From Chryseobacterium populi (GTDB lineage Bacteria; Bacteroidota; Bacteroidia; Flavobacteriales; Weeksellaceae), in contig NZ_AKJY01000053.1 in the NCBI RefSeq assembly GCF_000282115.1, positions 1 through 40,299 on the forward strand: DNA of 40,299 nt, read 5' to 3'. Below, one piece after another: positions 14,680 to 23,521 of the stretch (the stretch's first letter is position 1; the number at the start of each line of letters is the position of its first letter). The translations under genes and the position numbers were made by a program. The notes beneath the pieces are model-generated. The model had not been told where the DNA came from, did no database searches, and worked only from the letters and a program-made list of their open reading frames with translations.

Positions 14680-15612
14680 ATGGACAAGACTATTTTAACA
14701 ATAACTTTGAACCCGTCGGTAGACAAGAGCAGCAGTGTTCTAAGCATCATACCTGAAAAGAAATTGCGTTGTAATTTCCCTAAATATGAGGCAGGAGGAG
14801 GTGGAGTCAATGTATCCAGAGCATTAAAAAGATTGGGAATCTCATCAGATACTTTTTTTACTTCCGGCGGAAGAACGGGCAGATTGCTGGAAGAGTTACT
14901 TCAAGCTGAACAACTGGATCTAGTACCTTTCCATATTGCTGCGGAAACCCGGGAAAATTTTACTGTTTTAGATACCTCTAACAACAAGCAATACAGGTTT
15001 GGATTCCCTGGAGAACTTTTAACACAAGACGAGCAAAACAAAATTTTAAATAGTGTTAAGGTAACGAATCCGTTTCCTGATTTTGTAGTAATCAGCGGCA
15101 GTTTACCGGCAGAAACCGATCCGGATTTTATGAAACAGCTTGTTAATACGTGTAAGTCAAAAGGAAGTAAGGTAATTATTGATACATCAGGAGAAGCTCT
15201 GAAAACAGCGGTAGAAGAGGGGGTGTATTTATTAAAACCGAATATTGGGGAACTTGCCTTTTTAGTGGGAAAAGACAAGCTGGAAGAAGATGATGTAGAC
15301 CGAGCCGCCCAACTTATCATTTCGCAGGGTAAAGCCGAGGTTGTAGTAGTTTCATTGGGCTCTCAGGGAGCTGTTTTATTTTCAGCAGGTGAAAAAATCA
15401 GGATTGAGGCACCGCCTGTAGAGGTGAAAAGCACTGTGGGTGCCGGAGACAGCATGGTTGCGGGAATGATTTCTGTTTTGGTGAAAGGGGGAAATTACAA
15501 AGAAGTCCTTTCCATGGGAATCGCTTGTGGATCTGCCACTACAATGGCCGAAGGAACAGGACTTTTTACATGGGAAAATGCAAAGCACTTATTTGATGAA
15601 ATTTGGAAATAA
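14680..15612 (+). CDS. pfkB: PfkB-type 6-phosphofructokinase
   Basis: From the ATG at 14680 the product is 310 residues, the length of E. coli PfkB (Pfk-2). It shares PfkB-like blocks throughout: ITLNPSVDKS, EKKLRCNFPKYEAGGGGVNVSRALKRLG, GEQYRF-like NKQYRFGFPGELL, VISGSLP, IDTSGEAL, LKPNIGELAFLV, VVVSLGSQGA and the catalytic STVGAGDSMVAG, with the base at Asp in GAGD. It phosphorylates fructose-6-phosphate in glycolysis; 1-phosphofructokinase or tagatose-6-phosphate kinase are alternatives, but no PTS or tagatose genes are nearby. It diverges from BON2 across the paired operator, so glycolytic flux may be raised under the same signal. An upstream in-frame ATG at 14650 lies too close to the -7 element to be preferred. 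Confidence 0.8.
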   Translation: MDKTILTITLNPSVDKSSSVLSIIPEKKLRCNFPKYEAGGGGVNVSRALKRLGISSDTFFTSGGRTGRLLEELLQAEQLDLVPFHIAAETRENFTVLDTSNNKQYRFGFPGELLTQDEQNKILNSVKVTNPFPDFVVISGSLPAETDPDFMKQLVNTCKSKGSKVIIDTSGEALKTAVEEGVYLLKPNIGELAFLVGKDKLEEDDVDRAAQLIISQGKAEVVVVSLGSQGAVLFSAGEKIRIEAPPVEVKSTVGAGDSMVAGMISVLVKGGNYKEVLSMGIACGSATTMAEGTGLFTWENAKHLFDEIWK

Positions 15613-15664
15613 CTCTTAACTAAGAATGATATATTAGAGTTGGCTCCAATTTTTGTCTTCTAAT

Positions 15665-16141
15665 TTATTCTATGATATATGAACGTAAAGGCCAAGCCAT
15701 TTTCTGATGTATTTCTAAGAGACGCGTTATAAAATGACTTGTTGCTACGTCGTGTAAATCATCCTTACAGTTCATGGTATATTCACAAAGTCTAAGAATA
15801 AGACTTTCATGATCTTGTAACAATTCTGCAATAAAAGCCTGGCTGTTATGTCTCTCCCCATTTTGTTCTGTAAAATGTGTTGAACTTACGTACGATTGTA
15901 GAGTTGCCGGTACATACTGACCAAGAGAACGTATTCTTTCTGCAATACTGTTGATGATATTATCCAATTGTTTGCATTGAGTATCAAAAAAAGTACGTTT
16001 GTCATGATAGTCGGCTCCTTCCACATTCCAGTGGGCATTTTTTGTTTTTATATACAAAACGTTTTCATCTGCCAATATTTTTATGAGCCGATCCGCAATT
16101 GCCTGCCGATGATTGTCTGCTATTCCTATTTGTATTTTCAT
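15665..16141 (-). CDS. dps: Dps ferritin-like protein
   Basis: The start is the ATG at 16141; a longer frame to 16216 would overlap the SDR gene and adds no family sequence. The 158-residue product has the Dps/ferritin-like helices. The intersubunit ferroxidase residues are visible as His in KNAHWNVEG, His in ADYHDKRTFF, Asp in QLDNII and Glu in IAERIRSLG. Dps forms dodecamers that oxidise and store iron using H2O2 and can protect DNA. It lies 49 nt downstream of the SDR gene on the same strand and probably shares its transcript. It converges with pfkB. No island operator is seen upstream. Confidence 0.88.
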   Translation of the reverse strand: MKIQIGIADNHRQAIADRLIKILADENVLYIKTKNAHWNVEGADYHDKRTFFDTQCKQLDNIINSIAERIRSLGQYVPATLQSYVSSTHFTEQNGERHNSQAFIAELLQDHESLILRLCEYTMNCKDDLHDVATSHFITRLLEIHQKMAWPLRSYIIE

Positions 16142-16190
16142 TTTAATTGGTTTTATTGTTTTTTTTAGTATCCCGGAGAAATGCATATTA

Positions 16191-16952
16191 CTATTTTGCA
16201 GACATACCCCCGTCAATTATTTGAGTTGTTCCTGTAATGAATTGGCTGTCGTCACTGGCAAGAAATAAAACCAGTTTTGCTATTTCAACAGGTTCAGCAT
16301 AACGTCCTAATGGTATTGCCGCCTCAAATTGCTTCTTAACCTCTTCAGCGTGTCCTGCAGAAGAGCTTTCTTCTATAGAACGCATCATTCTGTTATTTAC
16401 AGGAGATGGGTGAACCGTATTCACTCTGATTTTTCGCGAAGCTGCTTCAAGAGCCGTAGTTCTCATAATGCCAACAACAGCATGTTTACTGGTGACATAG
16501 GCGCTTAGCCCTGGAAATCCCAATATACCGGCAACAGATGAAGTCATAATGATGCTTCCGCCATCGTTCATTTGAGGCAAAACATATTTATTTCCCAGCC
16601 ATACCCCTTTTACATTGACGGATATAATTGTATCAAAAACGTCTTCAGGATAATTTTCAATTGGCTTCACAACTCCTTCAATACCGGCATTGTTGAAAAA
16701 TACATCTATTTTTCCAAATAGTTTTATGGTCTCCGCAACATAGTGTTCAACATCAGCAGCTTTTGAAACATCAGCAACTGCATATCTTATATGTTCGCTA
16801 TTTAATTCGTAGGCAGCATCTTGTAATTCTTTTTCAGAGAGGTCGACGAGCATTACTTTTGCTCCCTCTTCTAAAAATAGTTTAGCTGTAATTTTGCCAA
16901 TGCTTCCGGAGCCGCCTGTTATAATGGCTACTTTATTTTCTAAATTTTTCAT
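16191..16952 (-). CDS. SDR-family oxidoreductase
   Basis: A 253-residue classical short-chain dehydrogenase/reductase. It has the Rossmann glycine motif TGGSGSIG (about 13-20), an acidic residue after strand 2 (VDLS) that favours NAD over NADP, the FNNAG motif, and the catalytic Ser-Tyr-Lys set (TSSVAG and YVTSK). The C-terminus GTTQIIDGGMSAK is typical of the family. The substrate is not predictable; the closest-looking groups are glucose 1-dehydrogenase-like and 3-oxoacyl-ACP reductase-like enzymes. It is the first gene before dps. Two weak TGAT-led boxes upstream are 21 bp apart and lack a -7 element in register, so I do not assign it to the regulon. Confidence 0.85.
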   Translation of the reverse strand: MKNLENKVAIITGGSGSIGKITAKLFLEEGAKVMLVDLSEKELQDAAYELNSEHIRYAVADVSKAADVEHYVAETIKLFGKIDVFFNNAGIEGVVKPIENYPEDVFDTIISVNVKGVWLGNKYVLPQMNDGGSIIMTSSVAGILGFPGLSAYVTSKHAVVGIMRTTALEAASRKIRVNTVHPSPVNNRMMRSIEESSSAGHAEEVKKQFEAAIPLGRYAEPVEIAKLVLFLASDDSQFITGTTQIIDGGMSAK

Positions 16953-17066
16953 AATTTCAGATTTGTTGATTGAATTTATATTTAACTATTTTTCTTAATA
17001 ATCTAGTTAATGGTATTATAGTGATGAAAAAGAATTAAAAATTGATCCCTATGTAAATGATATAAA

Positions 17067-17098
17067 ACCTGTGGAAAACTATATGATCTTCCACAGGT
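17067..17098 (-). terminator. Terminator after BON3
   Basis: ACCTGTGGAA (17067-17076) and TTCCACAGGT (17089-17098) form a perfect 10-bp stem around a 12-nt loop. On the minus strand it is followed by TTTTATATC, a short U-rich tail. It lies 18 nt beyond the BON3 stop codon and fits an intrinsic terminator separating BON3 from the SDR-dps unit. Confidence 0.75.
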
Positions 17099-17115
17099 CA
17101 GAGGTTAATCAAAGA

Positions 17116-17781
17116 TTAATAAAAATCATATTCATAATTAACTTCCAGTTCATTCTTTACATTCCAAATGCCGGGGGTTTTCCAGGCAATGCGTCCTGCT
17201 TCTTCTTTTTGATACAAAGAATTTGCGGTTCCTTTTAAAGTTACCGTAGTTCCTAACACAGATACTTTAATATCATTATCGTAAATTGAGCTTCTCTTGA
17301 GTGCATTTTCAATATCTTTTTTTTGTATGGTATCATCCAATTCTGATTTGATTTTGATTTTGTTCAGTACACCCTTTACACCAGAAAGGTATTTTACTGC
17401 TCTTTCTGCTGCTTCTCTCTGATAGTTCCATGGTAACTGACCTTCCAAAGTAACCCATCCATCTTCAACTTTTATCTTGATATTGTTATCAGGAATAGTA
17501 TAGTTTGATTTAAAAGTATTTAATACTTCTGTTGCAACTTCGGCATCTGTTTTTTTCCAAGAGCTAGGAAATTTAACTTCAATATCCTCGACTAAAGCTT
17601 TTACTCCAGCAACTTTTTTGGCTGCTTTTTCTGCCTCTGCTTTTTTTGCATAACTGTCAACTACGCCTGTAAGAGAAACCACACCATCTTTTACGGTGAC
17701 ACCAATCTCTGCTGCGTGTAATAAAGGTTCCCATGCAATGGCATCCTGAACCTCTCTCTGTAATTTTGTATTTGTTTTCAT
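17116..17781 (-). CDS. Triple BON-domain protein (BON3)
   Basis: A 221-residue paralogue of BON1 and BON2 with the same three-repeat plan: DGVVSLTGVVDSYAKK, DGWVTLEGQLPWNYQR and GTTVTLKGTANSLYQK. No signal peptide is visible. Unlike its paralogues it has no paired TGAT-N4-ATCA operator upstream; the 114-nt gap to the glycosyltransferase gene shows only an imperfect palindrome (TTGATTTGAAATTCAA, 17838-17853) with different spacing. It may be read through from the lipoprotein-GH130-glycosyltransferase operon upstream or use another regulator. It is followed by a strong terminator. Confidence 0.85.
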   Translation of the reverse strand: MKTNTKLQREVQDAIAWEPLLHAAEIGVTVKDGVVSLTGVVDSYAKKAEAEKAAKKVAGVKALVEDIEVKFPSSWKKTDAEVATEVLNTFKSNYTIPDNNIKIKVEDGWVTLEGQLPWNYQREAAERAVKYLSGVKGVLNKIKIKSELDDTIQKKDIENALKRSSIYDNDIKVSVLGTTVTLKGTANSLYQKEEAGRIAWKTPGIWNVKNELEVNYEYDFY

Positions 17782-17895
17782 TTTAATTTTTTTTGGTTAA
17801 TAAAAATGTTAAGATTGTTAATTGAAAATTTATTGTAGTTGATTTGAAATTCAAGTTATTGATTCCTTAGTAAGAGCATAGAAAGCTCTATCATT

Positions 17896-20226
17896 TCAGA
17901 TTGGTTTTAAGAAATGTATTTTTTTATCTTGTGTGTTTTGTCCTGATTTTTCTGCTGATACAATATGTTTTTCTATGGTCAGCCTTGCCATTAAGTAACT
18001 AATGGTAGATTCAGCTCCCTGATTCAGATTGATATAGCTGTCTTCCACACCGTCATAGCATCCTCCGGTACAGGGATTGTATATTATTTGGTTTAAATGG
18101 TTATTTCCTAAAAACCAATCAAAAGCAGTAAATATTTTGTATTTATAATCTTCAATTCTGAAATTATTGTAAAATTCGTTTAGTGCTATAATGGTATAGG
18201 ATACATCAATGGGCTGCTCTCCACCCGTATGGGCTGGATTAATTTCCTGACCATTATGCATCCAGCCTTTATTAGAGATTACTTTAATTGCATCCTGAGA
18301 AAATATTTTTGACAGCAGAAAGTCAAAAGAATCCAAAGCAATTGATTGATATATTGGTTTACGGATTGTTAACCATGCAAAAAGTATTGCTTCCGGAAGC
18401 ACACTATTGGCATACGTGAGATAGCTTTCATACCATTGCCACTCGTTATCAGTTTCATGTTTATACATTTGAACTAAACGGTCGGCAAGTTGTTCTATAA
18501 GTCGAATATTTAACGGATTACCATTTTTAGTATTCGCAAAATACATTCCCTTAATGATAAATGCCATTGCCCTGGTTGAATGGATAGATTCGGCTTGCAA
18601 AATAGCTTTATTAAAAAGTTTCTTTGCCTTGACAATTAGTTCTGAAGGGATGATATCCTGCATCGAAATCAAGTATCCCAATGCCCATATTGCTCTGCCA
18701 AAAGCATCTTCAAGATTACAGGTGCTGTTTTGTTCTGTAAATTGTTTTTGTATATCAACATAATTGAAAAAGTAGCCTTCGTCTTGGAAACTAAATAGTA
18801 TGAAATAAAAGTAGATATTGATGTAATTTAAATCATTTTTTCTTTTATAGATTCTGTAGAATTGGCACATCGCTATCAACGCTCTGGCATTATCATCCAG
18901 GGTATATCCCGAATCTTTGTCAGGGTGATTTATAATTGAAAACTGAAGGATTCCAAAATCAGTGGTCATTTTTTTCAAATGATTAAGGTTGATCTTTGGG
19001 ATTTTATACGAAATAGATGAACCGGAATTTAAAAGACTTCTAAACAACTTAACATGGGCTATGGCAGAATTTTCCCATGCAGTCGGAATCATCTGATGTA
19101 AACCGTTTAATGTCATTTGATTTCTCATTGATTTGTCGTCCAGTAAATTAATTACCTGTTTAGCGAGTTGCGGTGCATCATTAAAATCTATAATGATGCC
19201 CGCTCCTTTTTCCAATATTTCCAGAGCATGTGGAATAGGAGTAGAAACAATAGGGCAGCCACAGCTGATAGCATAGGAAAAAGTACCGCTTACTGCCTGG
19301 TTGGGATCTTTGGAGGTAAACAGGTAAATGTCTGTTAATTGCAAGTATTCCAATAATAAGTCAAGAGGTAAATAATCATTAACAAAATCTACATTCCCCG
19401 ATAAATCTAATTTTTCGATTAGTAATTCTAAACTTTGTCTGTATTTTTCACCATCCTGTTGTATAACACACGGGTGGGTTTTTCCTATAATTAAAAATAA
19501 TGTTTCAGGATGTTGCTTAATAATGGAAGGCAAGGCTTTTAGTGTTGTTTCAATACCCTTACCTGAACTCAGCAAACCAAAAGTTGAAAGTATTTTTCTG
19601 TGCTGGTAACCATATTTTTCTTTTAAAAATTTTTTATCAATGTGCTGTACTAAGTGTGTGCCATGGGGAATCACCGTAATTTTTTCCTGTGCTATAAGAT
19701 AATCATCCTCTAATATTTTTTTAGCAGACTGAGTCATTACGACTAGCATATTTGTAATTTCAGCGATACTCTGAATATATTGTTGTGTTTCCCTGTCCGG
19801 TTTCGGTAAAACGGTGTGGAATACCACTACAGAGGTTTTCTCAACAGATTGTAGGAGTATTAATAATTCTTTTTCATTGCCTCTGAACAAACCGAACTCG
19901 TGCTGAAGAACGATTAATTCAATTCGATCTGAGGTATTAATATCCCGGATTAATCTGTAATAGGAATGAGGGTTTTGTGTTTCTAAAATATAATTGACAT
20001 TCTCATCATAATCATGCTTTCCGTATTCCAATGCACATATTTTAATATCAAAGGATTCTGTGAATTTGTGGGTAATTGCCTGTATTAAATCCTGAGTATA
20101 GGTCGCGATGCCGCATTCTCTGGGTGGAAAGGTGCTGAGCATCAGTAATTGAGGTGTTTTTTCTGAAACACGTTTTAAAGCGAGCTGTTTAAGTAGTCTT
20201 TTTCTCCTATTTAGTTTATTATTCAT
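17896..20226 (-). CDS. GT4 glycosyltransferase with helical C-terminal domain
   Basis: A 776-residue two-part protein. Residues ~20-390 are a GT-B fold family 4 glycosyltransferase: FPPRECGIATYTQDL at the start, then HEFGLFRG, PHGTH, LLSSGKGIE and the donor site segment SGTFSYAISCGCPIVSTPIPHA. Residues ~420-755 form a helical domain with DSGYTLDDNARALIAM, GRAIWALGYLIS, STRAMAFIIKG, WQWYESYLTYANSVLPEA and GGEQPIDVSYTI, resembling an (alpha/alpha)6 toroid of glycoside hydrolases. It probably builds or remodels a mannose-containing glycan together with the GH130 protein encoded upstream; the ORFs overlap by 8 nt. The substrate is unknown. A truncated second copy lies at 1075-2421. Confidence 0.8.
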   Translation of the reverse strand: MNNKLNRRKRLLKQLALKRVSEKTPQLLMLSTFPPRECGIATYTQDLIQAITHKFTESFDIKICALEYGKHDYDENVNYILETQNPHSYYRLIRDINTSDRIELIVLQHEFGLFRGNEKELLILLQSVEKTSVVVFHTVLPKPDRETQQYIQSIAEITNMLVVMTQSAKKILEDDYLIAQEKITVIPHGTHLVQHIDKKFLKEKYGYQHRKILSTFGLLSSGKGIETTLKALPSIIKQHPETLFLIIGKTHPCVIQQDGEKYRQSLELLIEKLDLSGNVDFVNDYLPLDLLLEYLQLTDIYLFTSKDPNQAVSGTFSYAISCGCPIVSTPIPHALEILEKGAGIIIDFNDAPQLAKQVINLLDDKSMRNQMTLNGLHQMIPTAWENSAIAHVKLFRSLLNSGSSISYKIPKINLNHLKKMTTDFGILQFSIINHPDKDSGYTLDDNARALIAMCQFYRIYKRKNDLNYINIYFYFILFSFQDEGYFFNYVDIQKQFTEQNSTCNLEDAFGRAIWALGYLISMQDIIPSELIVKAKKLFNKAILQAESIHSTRAMAFIIKGMYFANTKNGNPLNIRLIEQLADRLVQMYKHETDNEWQWYESYLTYANSVLPEAILFAWLTIRKPIYQSIALDSFDFLLSKIFSQDAIKVISNKGWMHNGQEINPAHTGGEQPIDVSYTIIALNEFYNNFRIEDYKYKIFTAFDWFLGNNHLNQIIYNPCTGGCYDGVEDSYINLNQGAESTISYLMARLTIEKHIVSAEKSGQNTQDKKIHFLKPI

Positions 20227-21262
20227 GGGGTATGTTTTTATAAGTTGTTAATTCTTTCAGTAATTCTGAAAGGCAAACCGAAGCACACGCAATATGCTTA
20301 TCTGCCGCTCCGTAATAGATGTATAATGTATCCTCTCGAACCAGCGTTCCACTGGGAAAACAAACATTATTAACTTTACCATGCAGCTCGTAATTGTATT
20401 CCGGTTTAAACAATGGATAGGGTAAACGGGCTATTTCGCGGGTAGGATCTTCTAAATCTAATAATGTCGCACAAGCACAGTAAACATAACCATCCACTGT
20501 ATCGTGAACACCATGGTAGATTAGAAGCCAGCCTTTTTCTGTTTCAATGGGAGGACATCCACCTCCTACATAGCTTACTTCGTGGTCGTATTTTGATGAA
20601 ATGAGGATGTGATCGCTGAACATTAAGAGAAAGTTATCCCAAAAATTATGGGTAAGCTCACTCAAATCATAAACAGAAACAATTTGAATGTCTGGTTTTA
20701 TTCGATGTAAAAAATAAAGTTTCCCATGAATACGCCTTGGAAATAAAATTACATTTTTGTCCCAAATCAGTATTTTTTTACCCTTTTTTTTAGGAACGAT
20801 ATATTTTCCGTTAAAACGGAAGTATTTTTCATTCAATTCACCTCTGGATTCAGCTAGGTGTTTAAACTCCTCATATGAATACTGTGGCACAATCAATCCT
20901 CTTTTTTCCCAGATGACCAAATCTTCTGAGGTAGCTAATGCGCCCAATGCATTAATTCCGTCGTAAGCCGTATAAGTGAGATAATACAAACCATCGATCT
21001 TTACAATCCTTGGATCTTCCACCCCTTTCTTTTCATAATTATATTGTGGATACAAAAACGGGATTTCCATTCGGTTTTCAATTGTTAGCGGTGTTTTCAA
21101 TTGGCAATAACCAATGCTCGAATAATTGTCTTTGCTCACCGCTCTGTAAAATAGATGAACAAAATCTTTTTCATATAGTACAGCAGGATTTAAAACTCCG
21201 GAACTTTCAAATCCAAGATTGGTTTTTTCTAGGATGATACCTTCTTTTTTTACGTTGATCAT
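20219..21262 (-). CDS. GH130 family glycoside phosphorylase/hydrolase
   Basis: A 347-residue cytoplasmic five-bladed beta-propeller protein of family GH130. Visible blocks are the N-terminal GVLNPAVLYEKDFVHLFYRAV, GVEDPRIVKIDGLYYLTYTAYDG (the Asp of EDPR is near the catalytic acid in this family), SYVGGGCPPIETEKGWLLIYHG and a C-terminal FPSGTL-IYYGAADKHIA. GH130 enzymes phosphorolyse or hydrolyse beta-mannosidic bonds. It is the middle gene of lipoprotein-GH130-glycosyltransferase, following the lipoprotein by 24 nt and overlapping the glycosyltransferase by 8 nt. It suggests turnover of an intracellular manno-oligosaccharide. The exact linkage cannot be read. Confidence 0.82.
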   Translation of the reverse strand: MINVKKEGIILEKTNLGFESSGVLNPAVLYEKDFVHLFYRAVSKDNYSSIGYCQLKTPLTIENRMEIPFLYPQYNYEKKGVEDPRIVKIDGLYYLTYTAYDGINALGALATSEDLVIWEKRGLIVPQYSYEEFKHLAESRGELNEKYFRFNGKYIVPKKKGKKILIWDKNVILFPRRIHGKLYFLHRIKPDIQIVSVYDLSELTHNFWDNFLLMFSDHILISSKYDHEVSYVGGGCPPIETEKGWLLIYHGVHDTVDGYVYCACATLLDLEDPTREIARLPYPLFKPEYNYELHGKVNNVCFPSGTLVREDTLYIYYGAADKHIACASVCLSELLKELTTYKNIPHE

Positions 21263-21286
21263 GATGGTCTACTATTTTTGTATTGA

Positions 21287-21916
21287 TTATTTTTCAATAA
21301 ATCCTTCCTGCTGCATTTTATTGCGAAGAGCTTTAGCAATTTCGTTCGTTAGTCTTTTTACTCCCTTCGGATCATACGTTTCTGTAATTCCTGACCATAT
21401 TATTTTATCATCTTTAATAGAATAAATTATAGTTTCAATAATGAACTTTTTGGTGATGGTATAATTGCCGGGAATATTATAATACATCCAGTTTCTGTAA
21501 TAATAGGTGATGAAATCATTATAATACACAGGGTACATATAATATTGCTGGGGAGTATATACCTTTTCTTTATCCACATCAATCAAACGCATTGTTATAG
21601 CAGCATCAAAACCGTCTTTTTTTATTCTACTTCGTAAAGCCTGTTCATCCTTTCTGTTAAAATTTTCATCCAGATAACTGTAAGAGGTAATGCCTTTTCC
21701 ATCGAAGTATTTCGCCATTTCATCTTCGGCGCTGCGGCGATTGGTTTCATTTCTTAATAGTGCCATCACCAGTACTTTTTTCCAATCTGTAGCATGGATC
21801 TGTTTACCCGGATCCCGCCAACTGCTTGCTATATGAGTAGAGCTGCAGGAATTGAGAAGTACAGTACATACAAATGCTGTAAAAAGAATCACTTGATGAT
21901 AGTATAATTTTTTCAT
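21287..21916 (-). CDS. Predicted lipoprotein (DUF4136-like?)
   Basis: A 209-residue exported protein with a signal peptide and lipobox (VCTVLLNSC, Cys near residue 24), so it is probably anchored in the outer or inner membrane. The mature part starts SSTHIASSWRDPGK, then KKVLVMALLRNETNRRSAEDEMAKYF, a Tyr-rich middle (YYMYPVYYNDFITYYYRNW) and a C-terminal helix. The layout resembles lipoproteins of the DUF4136 type, but I am not certain of the family. It is the first gene of the operon with GH130 and the glycosyltransferase. The promoter carries a perfect operator box and a GACCTTTG -7 element in register, and the gene diverges from the L,D-transpeptidase gene. Confidence 0.7.
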   Translation of the reverse strand: MKKLYYHQVILFTAFVCTVLLNSCSSTHIASSWRDPGKQIHATDWKKVLVMALLRNETNRRSAEDEMAKYFDGKGITSYSYLDENFNRKDEQALRSRIKKDGFDAAITMRLIDVDKEKVYTPQQYYMYPVYYNDFITYYYRNWMYYNIPGNYTITKKFIIETIIYSIKDDKIIWSGITETYDPKGVKRLTNEIAKALRNKMQQEGFIEK

Positions 21917-21940
21917 GATAATGTTTATTTTAATTCATTC

Positions 21941-22005
21941 CAAAGGTCTTGAAGCTGCATTGGAAATAATATGATGCCCATCACTATATAACATGATGGT
22001 GGTTG
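21941..22005 (-). promoter_or_regulatory. CRP/FNR-like operator-promoter, lipoprotein operon
   Basis: The inner box TGATgcccATCA is at 21972-21983. A second, weaker box TGATggtgGTTG (21994-22005) is offset by exactly 22 bp. Reading leftward, the -7 element GACCTTTG lies at 21948-21941, starting 24 bp beyond the inner box, as for BON1, BON2 and hsp20. Confidence 0.75.
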
Positions 22006-22047
22006 GTTTAAAACATTGATAATCTGTTTTTTTATTTGGGTTTAAAT

Positions 22048-22112
22048 AATGTTATATCATTTTTTTTAGTGACCGGAGTCATTATTTAGGGAGACCGTAA
22101 TTTGGAAATTTA
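22048..22112 (+). promoter_or_regulatory. CRP/FNR-like operator-promoter, L,D-transpeptidase
   Basis: The inner box TGACcggaGTCA is at 22070-22081. A half box AATGttatATCA (22048-22059) lies 22 bp upstream. The -7-like element GAAATTTA (22105-22112, followed by CAC as at ppa) starts 24 bp after the inner box. The predicted start of transcription, about 22117, rules out translation from the upstream TTG at 22102 and supports the ATG at 22132. Confidence 0.7.
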
Positions 22113-22131
22113 CACTGCTAAATTATTACTC

Positions 22132-23514
22132 ATGAAAACTTTTATGAACTTCGCGATTATTTTTTTCTGTACTGTTTGCAGTACTATTGTATTTGGTCAG
22201 AATGTAAAAACGAATACTGAGATAGCCATACTTCTTAAAGACAATGTCAACCTCTCTACGCTGCATTACCCGAAATCGGTTATTCAGTTTTATACCAAAA
22301 ATGAATCTGAATACGCTTGGATAGATGATATGCAGAAGTTGGATCAACCTGAGATAGCAATGTTGTTGCTGGAATACTCCTACCGGTTCGGACTCTCTTT
22401 ATCTGATTATCATTGGGATAGTATTTCTCTTCAGAAATTAAAAAAATTGAGAGATTCCCCTGCCGAAATAAATCAAAAAGAGAAAGCTGTATTTGATATT
22501 CTGATGACCGATGCCTTAATAACACTCATCAATAATATGCATTTTGGAAAATATAATCCTTCGTACAACTCGGCATATATTGATTCCAATGATATTAATG
22601 GATTTCGATCCGAAGATATACTGCTGAATGCAAGACAGCAGACAGATTTCCTTAAGACAATCCTTGAGGTTCAGCCTAAAATAAAAGCGTACACAGACTT
22701 CCAGAACTATTTAAATATTCTCTATACGGAAAATGACTGTATAGCTCCAGAAAGGGAAGCTGAAAAAATCATCGTCAATATGGAGCGCTTACGATGGATT
22801 GATACCAAAGAGACGAACTATATTCTGGTAAATATTCCTTCTTATACATTGAAACTTTATCATCAAGATGATGTGTTTGATTTTAAAGTAATTATAGGAA
22901 AGCCAACCACCAAAACACCAGTTTTGAGCAGCAGTATTACTTATTTTACAACAGCGCCTGACTGGAAAGTTCCCCAAAGTATTTTCATAAAAGAAATGCT
23001 GCCTAAAATCTTAAAAAGTCCCCAATATTTAGAGAACCATCATTATTCGGTTTATGATAAAAACGGGAATCAAGTTGAAATAAGTTCATCAAAACTAAAA
23101 GAGATCCGTCAAAACCCTTACCGATATAGTATAAGACAGTCATCCGGATGTGATAATGCATTGGGAGCGGTGGTTTTTAGATTTGAAAACTCTTATGGAA
23201 TATATCTCCATGATACTTCTCAGAAACAATTGTTTAATAAAGATGAAAGAGCTTTGAGCCACGGGTGCATTCGTGTTGAGAACGCTAAAGAACTTGCATC
23301 TCTCATATTAAAAAACGATGGTTCAGGAAACAAGATTCCTGTTTTGGAAAATGCAATGTCAGAGTATAAAAGAAAAGATTTTGTTCTAAAGCAACCTGTT
23401 CCCATCATTATAACCTATCTGACCTGTCTTATAACGGATGGAAAGCCTGTATTATATAAAGATATTTACCATTTAGATGATTCATTAGAAAATAAATTTA
23501 ACCAAAATAAATAA
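22132..23514 (+). CDS. L,D-transpeptidase, YcbB/LdtD-like
   Basis: The start is set at the ATG at 22132: it gives a clean signal peptide (MKTFMNFAIIFFCTVCSTIVFGQ) and lies just after the predicted transcription start. The 460-residue product has an N-terminal helical region with the peptidoglycan-binding-like segment of YcbB proteins (YSYRFGLSLSDYHWDS). A YkuD catalytic domain follows (about 235-410): NYILVNIPSYTLKLYHQ, then IYLHDT and the catalytic SHGCIRVENA, with Cys as nucleophile. It cross-links peptidoglycan 3-3 between diaminopimelates in the periplasm, a typical envelope-stress adaptation. It is followed by uspA after 7 nt and controlled by the island operator. Confidence 0.87.
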   Translation: MKTFMNFAIIFFCTVCSTIVFGQNVKTNTEIAILLKDNVNLSTLHYPKSVIQFYTKNESEYAWIDDMQKLDQPEIAMLLLEYSYRFGLSLSDYHWDSISLQKLKKLRDSPAEINQKEKAVFDILMTDALITLINNMHFGKYNPSYNSAYIDSNDINGFRSEDILLNARQQTDFLKTILEVQPKIKAYTDFQNYLNILYTENDCIAPEREAEKIIVNMERLRWIDTKETNYILVNIPSYTLKLYHQDDVFDFKVIIGKPTTKTPVLSSSITYFTTAPDWKVPQSIFIKEMLPKILKSPQYLENHHYSVYDKNGNQVEISSSKLKEIRQNPYRYSIRQSSGCDNALGAVVFRFENSYGIYLHDTSQKQLFNKDERALSHGCIRVENAKELASLILKNDGSGNKIPVLENAMSEYKRKDFVLKQPVPIIITYLTCLITDGKPVLYKDIYHLDDSLENKFNQNK

Positions 23515-23521
23515 TCAGATT

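Noticed and set aside
16142..16216. N-terminal extension of Dps
   Set aside because: It overlaps the end of the SDR gene and lacks family similarity; the ATG at 16141 starts the conserved part.
17022..17054. Paired boxes upstream of the SDR-dps unit
   Set aside because: The two TGAT sites are 21 bp apart, lack right halves, and no -7 element is in register.
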